Source: an uncultured Kiritimatiellota bacterium
GTDB lineage: Bacteria; Verrucomicrobiota; Kiritimatiellia; RFP12; UBA1067
DNA: 64,000 nucleotides
Reading direction: 5' to 3'
Assembly (NCBI GenBank): GCA_934635385.1
Contig: CAKTZI010000002.1
Location: 62,001 to 126,000, forward strand
Below are positions 50,305-58,748 of the stretch, piece after piece; within the stretch, counting starts at the first letter, position 1; each line of letters opens with the position of its first letter. A model generated the notes under the pieces. It made no database searches, was not told where the DNA came from, and worked only from the letters and a program-made list of their open reading frames with translations. Position numbers and translations under genes: made by a program.

Positions 50305-52923
50305 ATGAACAGATTGCTCATGTTGGCCGTTGTCGTGTCGGCAACGTTGGAGGTGGCGACTGTGCGCGCCGCGCCGCTCTTGGCGGCGCACACGCTGTTC
50401 GCGGAGCGGGAGGTGACGGCGCCGCGCGAGGGGTGGCGGATGCTCAACGGCGCGGCGGCCCTCGCGCTCGACGGGGCGGACGTCTCGCTCCCGGGCTTCG
50501 ACGACGCGGCGTGGATGCCCGCCGTCGTGCCGGGCACCGTCCTGACGACGCTCGTCAGGAACGGCGCCGTGCCCGACCCCTACAAGGGCCTGAACAACGA
50601 GATCTCGCGGACCGCCATCCCCGACGCCAGCACGAACCGGACGTTCTACACGGCCTGGTTCCGCACGGCGTTCGACCTGCCGCCGGCCGACAAGGGCCAA
50701 GTCGTCTGGATGCGCCCGGAGGGGATCAACTACCGCAGCGAGATCTGGCTGAACGGACGCCTCGCGGCGTCGACCTGCGGGATGTTCGCGCGCAACGCGG
50801 TGGACGTGACGGCCTTCGCGAAGCCCGGCGGGCGGAACGTGCTGGCGGTCAGGGTCGTCCCCGTCGACCACCCCGGCACGTGCCGGCCCAAGCCCTGGGG
50901 CGCGGCGGGCGAATGGCACAACGGCGGCGACGGCGAGATCGGGCGGGACGTGACGATGCTCATGTCCGCCGGGTGGGACTTCACCTTCTCGGACGGCATC
51001 CGCGACCGGAACGCGGGCATCTGGAGGGACATCGCGTTCTTCGCGACGGATCTGGTCCGGCTGGACGCGCCGTATGTCCGTACGCGGCTCAACGCGGCGA
51101 TGGACGCGGTCGAGCTGACGCTGGAGATCGACCTGCACAGCGCCGCCAACGGCTGGGGCCAGGAGGTCGCGGGCGAGCTCACGGCGGAGGTCGAGGGGAC
51201 GGACGTCCGCTTCGCGAAGCGGGTCACGCTCTTCCGGGGCGAGCGGCGCACGGAGCGGCTGACCGCGACGCTGGCGAACCCGAAGCTCTGGTGGCCGCGC
51301 AACAAGGGGCCGCAAAGCCTCTACACGCTCCGCGCCCGCTTCGCCGACGCGAAGACGGGCCGCGTCTCCGACGCCGTGCAGGTGCGCTTCGGCGTGCGCG
51401 AGGTGACGAGCGACCAGTCCGGCAAGGACGGCGCGCGGCAGTTCTACGTGAACCGCAGGAAGGTCTTCATCCGCGGCACGAACTGGATCCCGGAGGCCAT
51501 GCTGAAGGCGGACGACGCGCGGATGGCCGAGGAGCTGCGTCTGACGTATGATTCGGGCGTCAACCTCGTGCGCCTCTGGGCGGGCGGCATCACGGAGAGC
51601 GACTTCTTCTACCAGCTGTGCGACGAGTACGGGCTTCTCGTCTGGCAGGAGTTCTGGATGACGGGCGACACGCGCCACCCGGACGACCCCGGCCTCTACC
51701 TCGACCAGGTCGCCCAGCAGGTCAGGCGCATCCGGTCGCACGCCTCGCTCGCCCACTGGACGGCGTCGAACGAGTCGACCGAGGTGGCGGGGACGGAGCG
51801 GCTGGTCAGGGCGCTCACGGGCACGACGAGCTGGATGATGCAGTCGGAGTGCGACGGCGTGCACGACGGCTCGCCCTACGTGCCGGTGAACCCGATGCGG
51901 CACTTCCGCGACGAGGCGTCCGACCGGGGGCCGCGCGTCTACGGGTTCAGCCCGGAGTACGGCACGGTGGCGCTGCCGTCAATCGACGGCATCCGCAGGT
52001 TCATGCGGGACGAGGACCTCTGGCCGATGGACGCGCACGAGGCCGCGTGGAAGTACCGCTCCGGCGGCGGCTTCGACCGGCTGACGACCACGCACCGCGC
52101 GCTCGTGGAGGCCTACGGCCCCGCGTCGAGCCTGGAGGAGTACGTGCGCCACGCGCAGGCGGTCGACGCCCTGCAGCACCAGATCCTCTGGGAGGTGTGG
52201 AACCGCGCGCGGAACGAGGCGACGGGCGTCCTCTTCTGGTACAACAGCACGCCGATTCCCCAGCTCGGCTCGCACGCCTGGGACTACGACCTTGAGCCGA
52301 CCGCCGCGTTCTTCGCCCAGCGCAACGCGCTCGAGCCCCTGCACGCGCAGTACGACTACCTGACGGGCGACGTCTGGGTGTCGAGCGACGAGCCGGAGGC
52401 GCGGGAGCTGACGCTGGCGGCGGAGGTCTACGACTTCGGGACGCGGAAGGTCTGGTCGCGCCGCGAGCCCGTGTCCGTCCCGGCCGAGGCGGCGGTCCGG
52501 GCGTTCAGGGTCGAGATCCCGCCGGACATCACGAAAGTCCACTTCGTCCGGCTGCGCCTGCTCGACGCGGCGGACGGGGAGGTCGCGCGGACGTTCTACT
52601 GGCGGTCGACCGACGCCTACGGCGGCAGGGACTCGCTGACGGGCGGCGCGGCGAGCGGCTTCGAGAGCCTGCCGCGCCTGCCGGCGACGACGCTCGCCGT
52701 GACGCGGGAAGGGCGCGGCTGGCGCGTCGCCAACGCGGGAAGCCGCCTCGCGTTCATGGTGGAGGTCAAGCCGCGCCGCATGACGGACAACTACTTCCAC
52801 CTGCTGCCGGGCGAGTCGCGGCACGTCGAGCCGACGGACGGCTTCCGCGGCGCGCCGTCCGTCTCCGCCTGGAACGTGCCGGAAATCGAGGGGCCGGCCC
52901 TGGGGACAGGCCTCGGCCGGTAG
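50305..52923 (+). CDS. GH2 family beta-mannosidase or exo-beta-glucosaminidase
   Basis: This 872-residue exported enzyme has a signal peptide (cleavage near VRAA, about residue 23). A jelly-roll domain (VVPGTVLTTLVRNGAVPDPYKGLNN), immunoglobulin-like parts and a TIM barrel follow. The barrel contains FIRGTNWIPEAMLKADDARM, LVRLWAGGITESDFFYQLCDEYGLLVWQEFW, the acid/base region WTASNESTEVAG (Asn-Glu), and a later Glu in FSPEYGTVALPS as candidate nucleophile. GH2 beta-mannosidases and CsxA-like exo-beta-glucosaminidases share this layout. Beside GH92 it would suit removal of the core beta-mannose or glucosamine of N-glycan-like chains. ATG 50305 follows AAAGGAACTGG. Confidence 0.85.
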   Translation: MNRLLMLAVVVSATLEVATVRAAPLLAAHTLFAEREVTAPREGWRMLNGAAALALDGADVSLPGFDDAAWMPAVVPGTVLTTLVRNGAVPDPYKGLNNEISRTAIPDASTNRTFYTAWFRTAFDLPPADKGQVVWMRPEGINYRSEIWLNGRLAASTCGMFARNAVDVTAFAKPGGRNVLAVRVVPVDHPGTCRPKPWGAAGEWHNGGDGEIGRDVTMLMSAGWDFTFSDGIRDRNAGIWRDIAFFATDLVRLDAPYVRTRLNAAMDAVELTLEIDLHSAANGWGQEVAGELTAEVEGTDVRFAKRVTLFRGERRTERLTATLANPKLWWPRNKGPQSLYTLRARFADAKTGRVSDAVQVRFGVREVTSDQSGKDGARQFYVNRRKVFIRGTNWIPEAMLKADDARMAEELRLTYDSGVNLVRLWAGGITESDFFYQLCDEYGLLVWQEFWMTGDTRHPDDPGLYLDQVAQQVRRIRSHASLAHWTASNESTEVAGTERLVRALTGTTSWMMQSECDGVHDGSPYVPVNPMRHFRDEASDRGPRVYGFSPEYGTVALPSIDGIRRFMRDEDLWPMDAHEAAWKYRSGGGFDRLTTTHRALVEAYGPASSLEEYVRHAQAVDALQHQILWEVWNRARNEATGVLFWYNSTPIPQLGSHAWDYDLEPTAAFFAQRNALEPLHAQYDYLTGDVWVSSDEPEARELTLAAEVYDFGTRKVWSRREPVSVPAEAAVRAFRVEIPPDITKVHFVRLRLLDAADGEVARTFYWRSTDAYGGRDSLTGGAASGFESLPRLPATTLAVTREGRGWRVANAGSRLAFMVEVKPRRMTDNYFHLLPGESRHVEPTDGFRGAPSVSAWNVPEIEGPALGTGLGR

Positions 52924-52933
52924 AGGCGCTCCA

Positions 52934-53398
52934 CTGAGCCCGTCCGCGCGGAAGGTCTTCTTTGCCTTCGACAACGAGGACGTCAACCCGTCGCGTTCGC
53001 GGCGGAAGAAGGGCCTGTGGGACGAGCAGCAGTACTGGGGCTTCCGCGAGATCCTGCTGGAGAAGACGGACGGCTCGGCGGTCGTGACGACGAACCTCGA
53101 CGAGGCGGGGGCGATCGTCTACGCCACCTGCCGAAAGAATGCCGCGCTCGCCCTGCGGATCGCCGCGCGCGTGACCGAGGGCGGCGTGCCGCTCTACGCG
53201 ACGACCGAGGTGATGGACCCGGAGATCGAGGCGATTCTCCCGTGCGACTGTCGGCTCCTCCGGGCCACGGGCGACTCGCGTCGCCGCTTCGCGATTCATC
53301 TGCGCCTTGCAGGCGAGACTACTTCAAGGGGAACGCACGGGCGGAGCGGACTGCTGCCCGTAGCGAGGCGTTCGTCCACGCTGACTGTCGCGCAGTGA
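52934..53398 (+). CDS. uncertain ORF after the GH2 gene
   Basis: An open frame encodes KVFFAFDNEDVNPSRSRRKK, a central AGAIVYATCRKNAALALRIAARV and LPCDCRLLRATGDSRRRFAIHLR, ending at a TGA-free TAG-type stop region near 53398. No ATG lies at its beginning: the first candidates are CTG 52934 (after AGAGGCG) or ATG 53084, which would give 104 residues. The last 35 residues run through repeat-like sequence. It may be a small protein or a remnant. No family was recognised. The rest of the 52924-53552 stretch holds only the rpsA promoter. Confidence 0.35.
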   Translation: MSPSARKVFFAFDNEDVNPSRSRRKKGLWDEQQYWGFREILLEKTDGSAVVTTNLDEAGAIVYATCRKNAALALRIAARVTEGGVPLYATTEVMDPEIEAILPCDCRLLRATGDSRRRFAIHLRLAGETTSRGTHGRSGLLPVARRSSTLTVAQ

Positions 53399-53467
53399 CA
53401 GAATCATCTTTTCATGCTGAAGCCCTGTTTTGCGGTTGCGGGCGAGTTGCGGGCCGGAGCGCAATTT

Positions 53468-53476
53468 TGCTATAAT
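53468..53476 (+). promoter_or_regulatory. extended -10 promoter of rpsA
   Basis: TGC plus TATAAT (53471-53476). The leader is about 70 bases and ends in AAGAAAAGAAGTTA before the ATG. Confidence 0.7.
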
Positions 53477-53552
53477 ACGCATTTCCGTGCCCAAAAACGG
53501 GGCGGACGCGGCAGAAAACCGCGATCTCAAACGAACATAAGAAAAGAAGTTA

Positions 53553-55304
53553 ATGGCGATTAGAAAGCCTACGCCTCCTGCGGCGAAGTCCGCGGCGATG
53601 GCCGACATCCTCTCCCAGGCGGGGCAGGAGTCGAAGTTCAAGGGCGGCAGCCTCATTGAGGGCACCGTCAGCGCAATCAAGGGTGACGACGTGTTCGTCG
53701 ACATCGGCTACAAGTCGGTCGGCACGGTCGGCCTCAACGAGTTCGGCGAGGGCGCCGACGTGAAGGTCGGCGACAAGGTCACCGTCATGCTCGTCAAGCT
53801 CGAAGACGACAAGACCGGCATGGTCGAGATCTCGAAGCGCCGTGCGGACGACAAGATCCGCTGGGAGAAGATCCTCGACCGCTACGTCGAGGGCTGCGTC
53901 GTGACCGGCACGGTCAAGTCGGCCGTCCGCGGCGGCCTGCTCGTCCAGATCGACGACGTCGAGGCGTTCCTGCCCGGCTCGCAGGTCGACGTCACGCCCG
54001 TGCGCGATCTCGAGCCCTACGTCGGCCAGACGTACGAGTTCAAGGTCATCAAGATTTCCAACGAGCGCCGCAACCTCATCGTCTCGCGCCGCGAGCTCAT
54101 CGAGGGCACGATGGCCGAGAAGAAGGCCGAGCTGCTCGAAAGCCTCCAGAAGGGCGAGATCCGCAAGGGCAAGGTGAAGAACATCACCGACTTCGGCGCG
54201 TTCATCGACCTCGACGGCATCGACGGCCTCCTCCACATCACGGACATGAGCTGGGGCCGCGTCAAGCACCCGAGCGAAATCCTCAAGGTCGGCCAGGAGC
54301 TCGACGTCATGGTCCTCGACGTGGATCGCGACCGCGAGCGCATCTCGCTCGGCCTCAAGCAGACGACGCCGAATCCGTGGGACTCGATCCTGGAGCAGTT
54401 CCCGGTCGGCTCGCGCGTCTCCGGCAAGGTCGTCAACCTCGCCGCGTACGGTGCGTTCGTCGAGATCGCCCCCGGCATCGAGGGCCTCGTCCACATCTCC
54501 GAGTTCAGCTGGACGAAGCGCGTCGCGCGCGCATCCGACATGCTCTCGGTCGGTGACGAGGTTCAGGTCGTCGTCCTCTCGGTCGACGTCGAGAACCAGA
54601 AGATCGCCCTCGGCATCCGCCAGACCCAGGCCAACCCGTGGGACACGGTTCAGGAGCGCTTCCCGGTCGGCTCGAAGGTCAAGGGCAAGGTTCGCAACTT
54701 CACGGCGTACGGCGCGTTCGTCGAGCTCGAGGAGGGCATCGACGGCATGATCCACGTCAGCGACATGAGCTGGACGCGCAAGATCAACCACCCGTCGGAG
54801 TGCCTGCAGAAGGGCCAGGAGGTCGAGGCGGTCGTCCTCGACGTCAACGCCAAGGAGCAGCGCATCTCGCTTAGCCTCAAGGCGGCGATGCAGGATCCGT
54901 GGGACGAGATCGCGCAGAAGTTCCCGGTCGGCTCGATCGTCAAGGGCAAGGTCTCGAAGATCGCCTCGTTCGGCGCGTTCGTCGAGCTGGAGGACGGCGT
55001 GGACGGTCTCGTGCACATCTCGCAGATCTCCGACCAGCGCGTCGAGAAGGTCAAGGATGCGCTTGAGGTCGGCCAGGAGGTCGAGGCCCGCGTGGTCAAG
55101 GTCGACCGCGGCGAGCGCCGCATCGGCCTGTCGATCCGCGCGATGGGCATGACGGACGACGAGATCAAGGCGCTTGAGGCGGAAGCCGCAGGCGAGGAGA
55201 AGACGCCCGTCTCGTCGACGAGCGCGGGCAGCGAGAACCTCGGCGGGCTTTCCGCCGCGTTCGAGAACGCCTTCGCGAACGTCGAGTGGCAGCCCGGCAA
55301 CTAA
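53553..55304 (+). CDS. rpsA: 30S ribosomal protein S1
   Basis: This 583-residue protein carries six S1 RNA-binding domains (starting at about residues 35, 117, 207, 290, 377 and 464). The later ones show the classic GKVxNxxxFGAFVELxxGIDGLVHISxxSW pattern. It recruits mRNA to the 30S subunit. The C-terminal tail (GEEKTPVSSTSAGSENLGG) is disordered. In a genome with many leaderless starts, S1 would matter mainly for the leader-bearing mRNAs. The AT-rich 70-base leader could allow the self-regulation known for rpsA in other bacteria. rpmB follows after 27 bases. Confidence 0.96.
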   Translation: MAIRKPTPPAAKSAAMADILSQAGQESKFKGGSLIEGTVSAIKGDDVFVDIGYKSVGTVGLNEFGEGADVKVGDKVTVMLVKLEDDKTGMVEISKRRADDKIRWEKILDRYVEGCVVTGTVKSAVRGGLLVQIDDVEAFLPGSQVDVTPVRDLEPYVGQTYEFKVIKISNERRNLIVSRRELIEGTMAEKKAELLESLQKGEIRKGKVKNITDFGAFIDLDGIDGLLHITDMSWGRVKHPSEILKVGQELDVMVLDVDRDRERISLGLKQTTPNPWDSILEQFPVGSRVSGKVVNLAAYGAFVEIAPGIEGLVHISEFSWTKRVARASDMLSVGDEVQVVVLSVDVENQKIALGIRQTQANPWDTVQERFPVGSKVKGKVRNFTAYGAFVELEEGIDGMIHVSDMSWTRKINHPSECLQKGQEVEAVVLDVNAKEQRISLSLKAAMQDPWDEIAQKFPVGSIVKGKVSKIASFGAFVELEDGVDGLVHISQISDQRVEKVKDALEVGQEVEARVVKVDRGERRIGLSIRAMGMTDDEIKALEAEAAGEEKTPVSSTSAGSENLGGLSAAFENAFANVEWQPGN

Positions 55305-55331
55305 TCACATTCAAACGAAAGGAACGCAAAA

Positions 55332-55562
55332 ATGTCCAGAGTTTGTGAAATCTGCGGAAAGGGCCCCTCGGTCGGCAACGTCGTCGTCCGCAAGGGTTCG
55401 CCGAAGTACAAGGGCGGCATCGGTCTCCACACGACCGGCATCACGAAGCGCCGCTTCCTGCCGAACCTCCAGACCGTCCGCACGACGGACGGCAAGGGCA
55501 ACACGAAGCGTGTGCGCATCTGCACGCGCTGCCTGAAGTCCGGCAAGGTGACGAAGGCCTAA
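55332..55562 (+). CDS. rpmB: 50S ribosomal protein L28, zinc-binding form
   Basis: This 76-residue protein has SRVCEICGKGPSVGN and ICTRCLKSGKV, giving two CxxC pairs typical of the zinc-ribbon form of L28. HTTGITKRRFLPNLQTVR is the family core. AAAGGAACGCAAAA precedes the ATG. A strong terminator follows. Confidence 0.95.
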   Translation: MSRVCEICGKGPSVGNVVVRKGSPKYKGGIGLHTTGITKRRFLPNLQTVRTTDGKGNTKRVRICTRCLKSGKVTKA

Positions 55563-55584
55563 GCGCTCTCGTCAGAAAGTCAGG

Positions 55585-55620
55585 CGGCCCCGGAAGCTCT
55601 CCGGGGCCGTTGCTTTTTTT
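55585..55620 (+). terminator. Rho-independent terminator after rpmB
   Basis: CGGCCCCGGA and TCCGGGGCCG form a 10-bp stem (55585-55609) with loop AGCTC, followed by TTGCTTTTTTT. Confidence 0.92.
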
Positions 55621-55673
55621 GCGTCAGACAAGCCCGTCCGTCCGGCGGCGCGGTTGCAGAGGCGGGCGGCATT

Positions 55674-55682
55674 TGGTATAAT
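55674..55682 (+). promoter_or_regulatory. extended -10 promoter of secY
   Basis: TGG plus TATAAT (55677-55682). The leader of about 31 bases contains AAAAGGAGAAAATTC. Confidence 0.75.
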
Positions 55683-55719
55683 TCACAGACTATTTTTCAG
55701 AAAAGGAGAAAATTCAGTT

Positions 55720-57117
55720 ATGTCGATGACAAAGGGCTTTTCGAACGTGTTCCGCATCCCGGAGCTGCGCAAGAAAATTTTCATTACGCTCGGGCTCGTG
55801 TTCGTGTGCCGTCTCATTTCGCAGATTCCGACGCCCGGCGTCGACTGGCGCACGCTGCAGACCGTGATCGAGACGGCGAAGCAGAGTTCGTCGAGCGGCG
55901 GCCTTCTCGACTGGTTCGACGTCTTCACGGGCGGCGCGCTCGGTCAATGCGCGATCGGCTTCCTCTCGATCTGGCCCTACATTTCGGCGCAGATCGTGAT
56001 TCAGCTCCTCTCGTCCGTCATTCCCTCGCTTGAGAAGATGAAGAAGGAGGGCGAGTCGGGCCGTCAGCAGCTCGCGCAGATCACGCGCTACCTGACGATC
56101 GTCCTCTGCGTCGTGCAGTCGTGGGGCATCGCGACGATGCTGAGCCATCCGGGTGCGCTTGGCCCGGCGTTTGCCGGCGTCGAGATCGTGGCGAACCCCG
56201 GCCTCGGCTTCCAGCTGATGACCGTGATCGGCATGACGTCCGCCGCGCTCTTCGTGATGTGGATCGCCGACCAGATCACGACGTTCGGCATCGGCAACGG
56301 CGCGTCGCTCATCATCATGATCAACATCACCTCGCGCCTGCCGGAGGCGCTGATCCGCGCGTGGGAGCGGTACTTCGGCCTCGCGGGCGTCCAGGCGTCG
56401 GCCCCGATCGCCGAGCTGCCGATCGTCATCCTCTTCTTCGTCCTCGTCGTCATGGGCACGGTGATGCTCACGCAGGGCGTGCGCAAGGTCGCGATCCACA
56501 CGACGCGCCGCAGCGTTTCGGGCGGCAACACCTACGGCATGCAGCAGACGTTCATGCCGCTCCGCGTGAACTACACGGGCGTCATGCCGATCATCTTCGC
56601 GCAGCCGCTCATCCAGATTCCGAGCGCGATCCTCATGAAGGTGACCGACCCGACCTCGACGGGCATTTCGGGCACGCTCAACCGCTTCGCGCAGGATCTC
56701 TCGAACCCGACGCCCCTGCACATGGTCGTCTACGCGCTGATGATCCTCTTCTTCGCGTTCTTCTGGGTGGCGACGCAGTTCAACGCGATCGACATTTCCG
56801 AGAACCTGAAGAAGGACGGCTCGTACATCCCCGGCATCCGCCCCGGGCGCGCGACGGCCGAGTATCTCGACGACATGATGACGAAGATCACGCTGATCGG
56901 CGGTTCGGGGCTGCTCATCGTCGCCCTGATCCCAATGATCCTCATGGGCTGGATGTCGATTCCGTGGGCGATCGCCTCGTTCTTCGGCGGCACGTCGCTG
57001 CTCATCATCGTCGGCGTCGCGCTCGACACCCTGCGCATCATGGAGTCACACCTCCTCGTGCGCAAGTACGACGGCTTCCTCTCGCACGGCACGCTGCGCG
57101 GTCGCGGCGGGGTCTGA
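55720..57117 (+). CDS. secY: preprotein translocase subunit SecY
   Basis: This 465-residue inner-membrane protein is the central channel of the Sec translocon. Family landmarks are the N-terminal ELRKKIFITLGLVFVCRL, the plug region ALGQCAIGFLSIWPYISAQIVIQLL, the QLAQITRYLT loop, and PGIRPGRATAEYLDDMMTKITLIGG in the cytoplasmic loop contacting the ribosome and SecA. Ten helices are predicted. Here it is a single-gene unit with its own promoter and terminator; it is not in the usual ribosomal protein operon. ATG 55720 is chosen for its AAGGAGAAAA site. Confidence 0.95.
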   Translation: MSMTKGFSNVFRIPELRKKIFITLGLVFVCRLISQIPTPGVDWRTLQTVIETAKQSSSSGGLLDWFDVFTGGALGQCAIGFLSIWPYISAQIVIQLLSSVIPSLEKMKKEGESGRQQLAQITRYLTIVLCVVQSWGIATMLSHPGALGPAFAGVEIVANPGLGFQLMTVIGMTSAALFVMWIADQITTFGIGNGASLIIMINITSRLPEALIRAWERYFGLAGVQASAPIAELPIVILFFVLVVMGTVMLTQGVRKVAIHTTRRSVSGGNTYGMQQTFMPLRVNYTGVMPIIFAQPLIQIPSAILMKVTDPTSTGISGTLNRFAQDLSNPTPLHMVVYALMILFFAFFWVATQFNAIDISENLKKDGSYIPGIRPGRATAEYLDDMMTKITLIGGSGLLIVALIPMILMGWMSIPWAIASFFGGTSLLIIVGVALDTLRIMESHLLVRKYDGFLSHGTLRGRGGV

Positions 57118-57138
57118 CGACGAGACGGCGGCGGATGC

Positions 57139-57171
57139 GGCGACGGGTTCAGCCCGTCGCCGTTTGCTTTT
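57139..57171 (+). terminator. Rho-independent terminator after secY
   Basis: GGCGACGGG (57139-57147) and CCCGTCGCC (57153-57161) pair around TTCAG, followed by GTTTGCTTTT. Confidence 0.82.
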
Positions 57172-57179
57172 GGGTACGC

Positions 57180-57818
57180 ATGAAAACCGCAAAGATTCTG
57201 GTCGTCGAGGACGATTCGACCATTCGCACGTTGCTTGGAATGGCGCTTCAGGGCGCAGGCTATTCGGATGTCTCGATGGCGGGGCGCGGCGACGACGGGC
57301 TGGAGGCGGTGCGGCGCGAGCGCCCCGATCTCGTGCTGCTGGACATCATGCTGCCGGGGCTCGACGGCTTCACGGTCGCGCGGCGGATCCGCGCGACGTC
57401 CGAACTGGCCGCGACGCGCATCATCATGCTCACGGCGCGCACGGAACCGGAAGACATCTGCGGCGGGCTTGAGGCCGGGGCGGACGATTACGTCACGAAG
57501 CCATTTGACCGGAACGTCCTTCTCGCGCGCGTCCGTGCCGTCCTCCGGCGTGGGCTTCCCGTCACGGAAGGCGTTGACTTCGACGGGCTGACGATCGACG
57601 AGGCGGGGCGGCGCGCGAAGCTGCGCGGCAGGCCGCTGGACTTGACGGCCGGCGAATTCGACCTGCTCGTCAAGCTCGTCGCCCATCGCGGACGAATCTT
57701 TGCGCGTTCCGCCGCCGAGCGCACGGTCGACGTGCAGGTCGCGAAGCTGCGTCAGAAGCTGGGGCCGTGGGCCGCCCACATCGAGACGGTGCGCGGTGTC
57801 GGCTACCGCGTCGGGTAG
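57180..57818 (+). CDS. PhoB-like response regulator with shortened DNA-binding domain
   Basis: This 212-residue protein has a receiver domain (AKILVVEDDSTIRTLL, Asp in LVLLDIMLPGLDG, Lys in DDYVTKPFDRN). Its winged-helix domain reads FDLLVKLVAHRGRIFARS and then jumps to AERTVDVQVAKLRQKLG. The segment with LLDxVWGYD that normally lies between is missing (about 14 residues), so the loop contacting RNA polymerase and part of the second helix are absent. The recognition helix and the final HIETVRGVGYRVG are intact. It lies next to the pst genes, which carry 11-base repeated boxes, suggesting phosphate control. No kinase is adjacent. Confidence 0.8.
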   Translation: MKTAKILVVEDDSTIRTLLGMALQGAGYSDVSMAGRGDDGLEAVRRERPDLVLLDIMLPGLDGFTVARRIRATSELAATRIIMLTARTEPEDICGGLEAGADDYVTKPFDRNVLLARVRAVLRRGLPVTEGVDFDGLTIDEAGRRAKLRGRPLDLTAGEFDLLVKLVAHRGRIFARSAAERTVDVQVAKLRQKLGPWAAHIETVRGVGYRVG

Positions 57819-57848
57819 GCCGCCGCATTGACGGGGCGGGGGCAGACA

Positions 57849-57857
57849 TGATAAACT
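57849..57857 (+). promoter_or_regulatory. -10 promoter of the HMA-like pair (leaderless)
   Basis: TGA plus TAAACT (57852-57857). ATG 57865 lies 7 bases downstream. Confidence 0.55.
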
Positions 57858-57864
57858 ACCCGAC

Positions 57865-58365
57865 ATGAAGAGTTTATCGAATCAGGTGGTTTCGTTTACC
57901 GGCGTCCTGGAGGTCGTTCACGCGCTCCCCGGACGGCTGAGGCTGAGGATTCCCTCCCTCGCGCAACGCGCGCGGGCGATGACGGAGTTCGCCGCGAGCC
58001 TGAAGCGGCTCGACGGCATTTCGGAGGTCTCGGTGAACCCGACCCTCGGCACGGCGCTCGTGCGCTATGACGCGGCGAAGCTCACGCCGTCGCTTGTGGT
58101 GGCCGCCGCGACACATGGCTTCGACTTCGAGACGGCGTTCCGCAACCACCGCTCGCTTGTGGGCGGCGAACTGAACGCCATCCACTATGCGCTCAACCAG
58201 GCGGTTCTGCGGCGGTCGGGCGGAGTCTTCGACATCCCCGCGCTGATGACGGTGCTGCTGATCGTCACGTTCGTGCGCGGCGTCGTCGGACGCGGCGGCC
58301 CGAAGTTCTCGCCGCTTGCGGTTCTTTGGTGGCTGCACCGTTCCCTCTCGCGCACGGGAGACTGA
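57865..58365 (+). CDS. HMA-like domain protein, first of pair
   Basis: This 166-residue protein has an N-terminal ferredoxin-like HMA fold without metal cysteines (VVHALPGRLRLRIPSLAQ...LDGISEVSVNPTLGTALVRYDAAKLTP). It ends with a hydrophobic segment (FDIPALMTVLLIVTFVRGVVG, residues about 121-141). Such HMA2-type proteins accompany cation ATPases or membrane organelle systems, but no ATPase is nearby. Its neighbour repeats the same LPGR opening. Function unknown. Confidence 0.65.
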   Translation: MKSLSNQVVSFTGVLEVVHALPGRLRLRIPSLAQRARAMTEFAASLKRLDGISEVSVNPTLGTALVRYDAAKLTPSLVVAAATHGFDFETAFRNHRSLVGGELNAIHYALNQAVLRRSGGVFDIPALMTVLLIVTFVRGVVGRGGPKFSPLAVLWWLHRSLSRTGD

Positions 58366-58367
58366 AG

Positions 58368-58739
58368 ATGATGAATCCGCTCATCCAAGCCTATTTGAAG
58401 TGCGTTGGCGGCATCCGCATCGTGCATTCCCTGCCGGGGCGCGTTCGCGTCGCCATCGGCGGCGTACGCCAGTATCCCGACCTCGCGGCGAAGTTCGCGG
58501 GAATCTTTCGCGACTGTGTGCTGAAGCGTCCGGGCGTGACGGATGCCGAACTCTGCCTCGTGACGGGGAACCTGCTCGTGCGCTACGACCCCGACAAGAC
58601 GTGCGAAGCCGAGATCACCGCGTGGCTCGATTCGTCATGGCGGTCGTTCACGCTGTTCCTCGGCGGGCTGGGCGACATCGACGCGATGGACGAGGCGGGC
58701 GTGGCCGCCGCCGTCGCGCGCTTCGTCGCGACCCTGTAG
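58368..58739 (+). CDS. HMA-like domain protein, second of pair
   Basis: This 123-residue protein has the same fold as its neighbour (GIRIVHSLPGRVRVAIGGVRQYP...GVTDAELCLVTGNLLVRYDPDKTCEAEI). It lacks the metal-binding CxxC and the hydrophobic tail. It begins 2 bases after its neighbour's stop, with GGGAGACTGAAG upstream. The phoU gene converges on it 9 bases downstream. Confidence 0.6.
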   Translation: MMNPLIQAYLKCVGGIRIVHSLPGRVRVAIGGVRQYPDLAAKFAGIFRDCVLKRPGVTDAELCLVTGNLLVRYDPDKTCEAEITAWLDSSWRSFTLFLGGLGDIDAMDEAGVAAAVARFVATL

Positions 58740-58748
58740 CGTGGCTCG

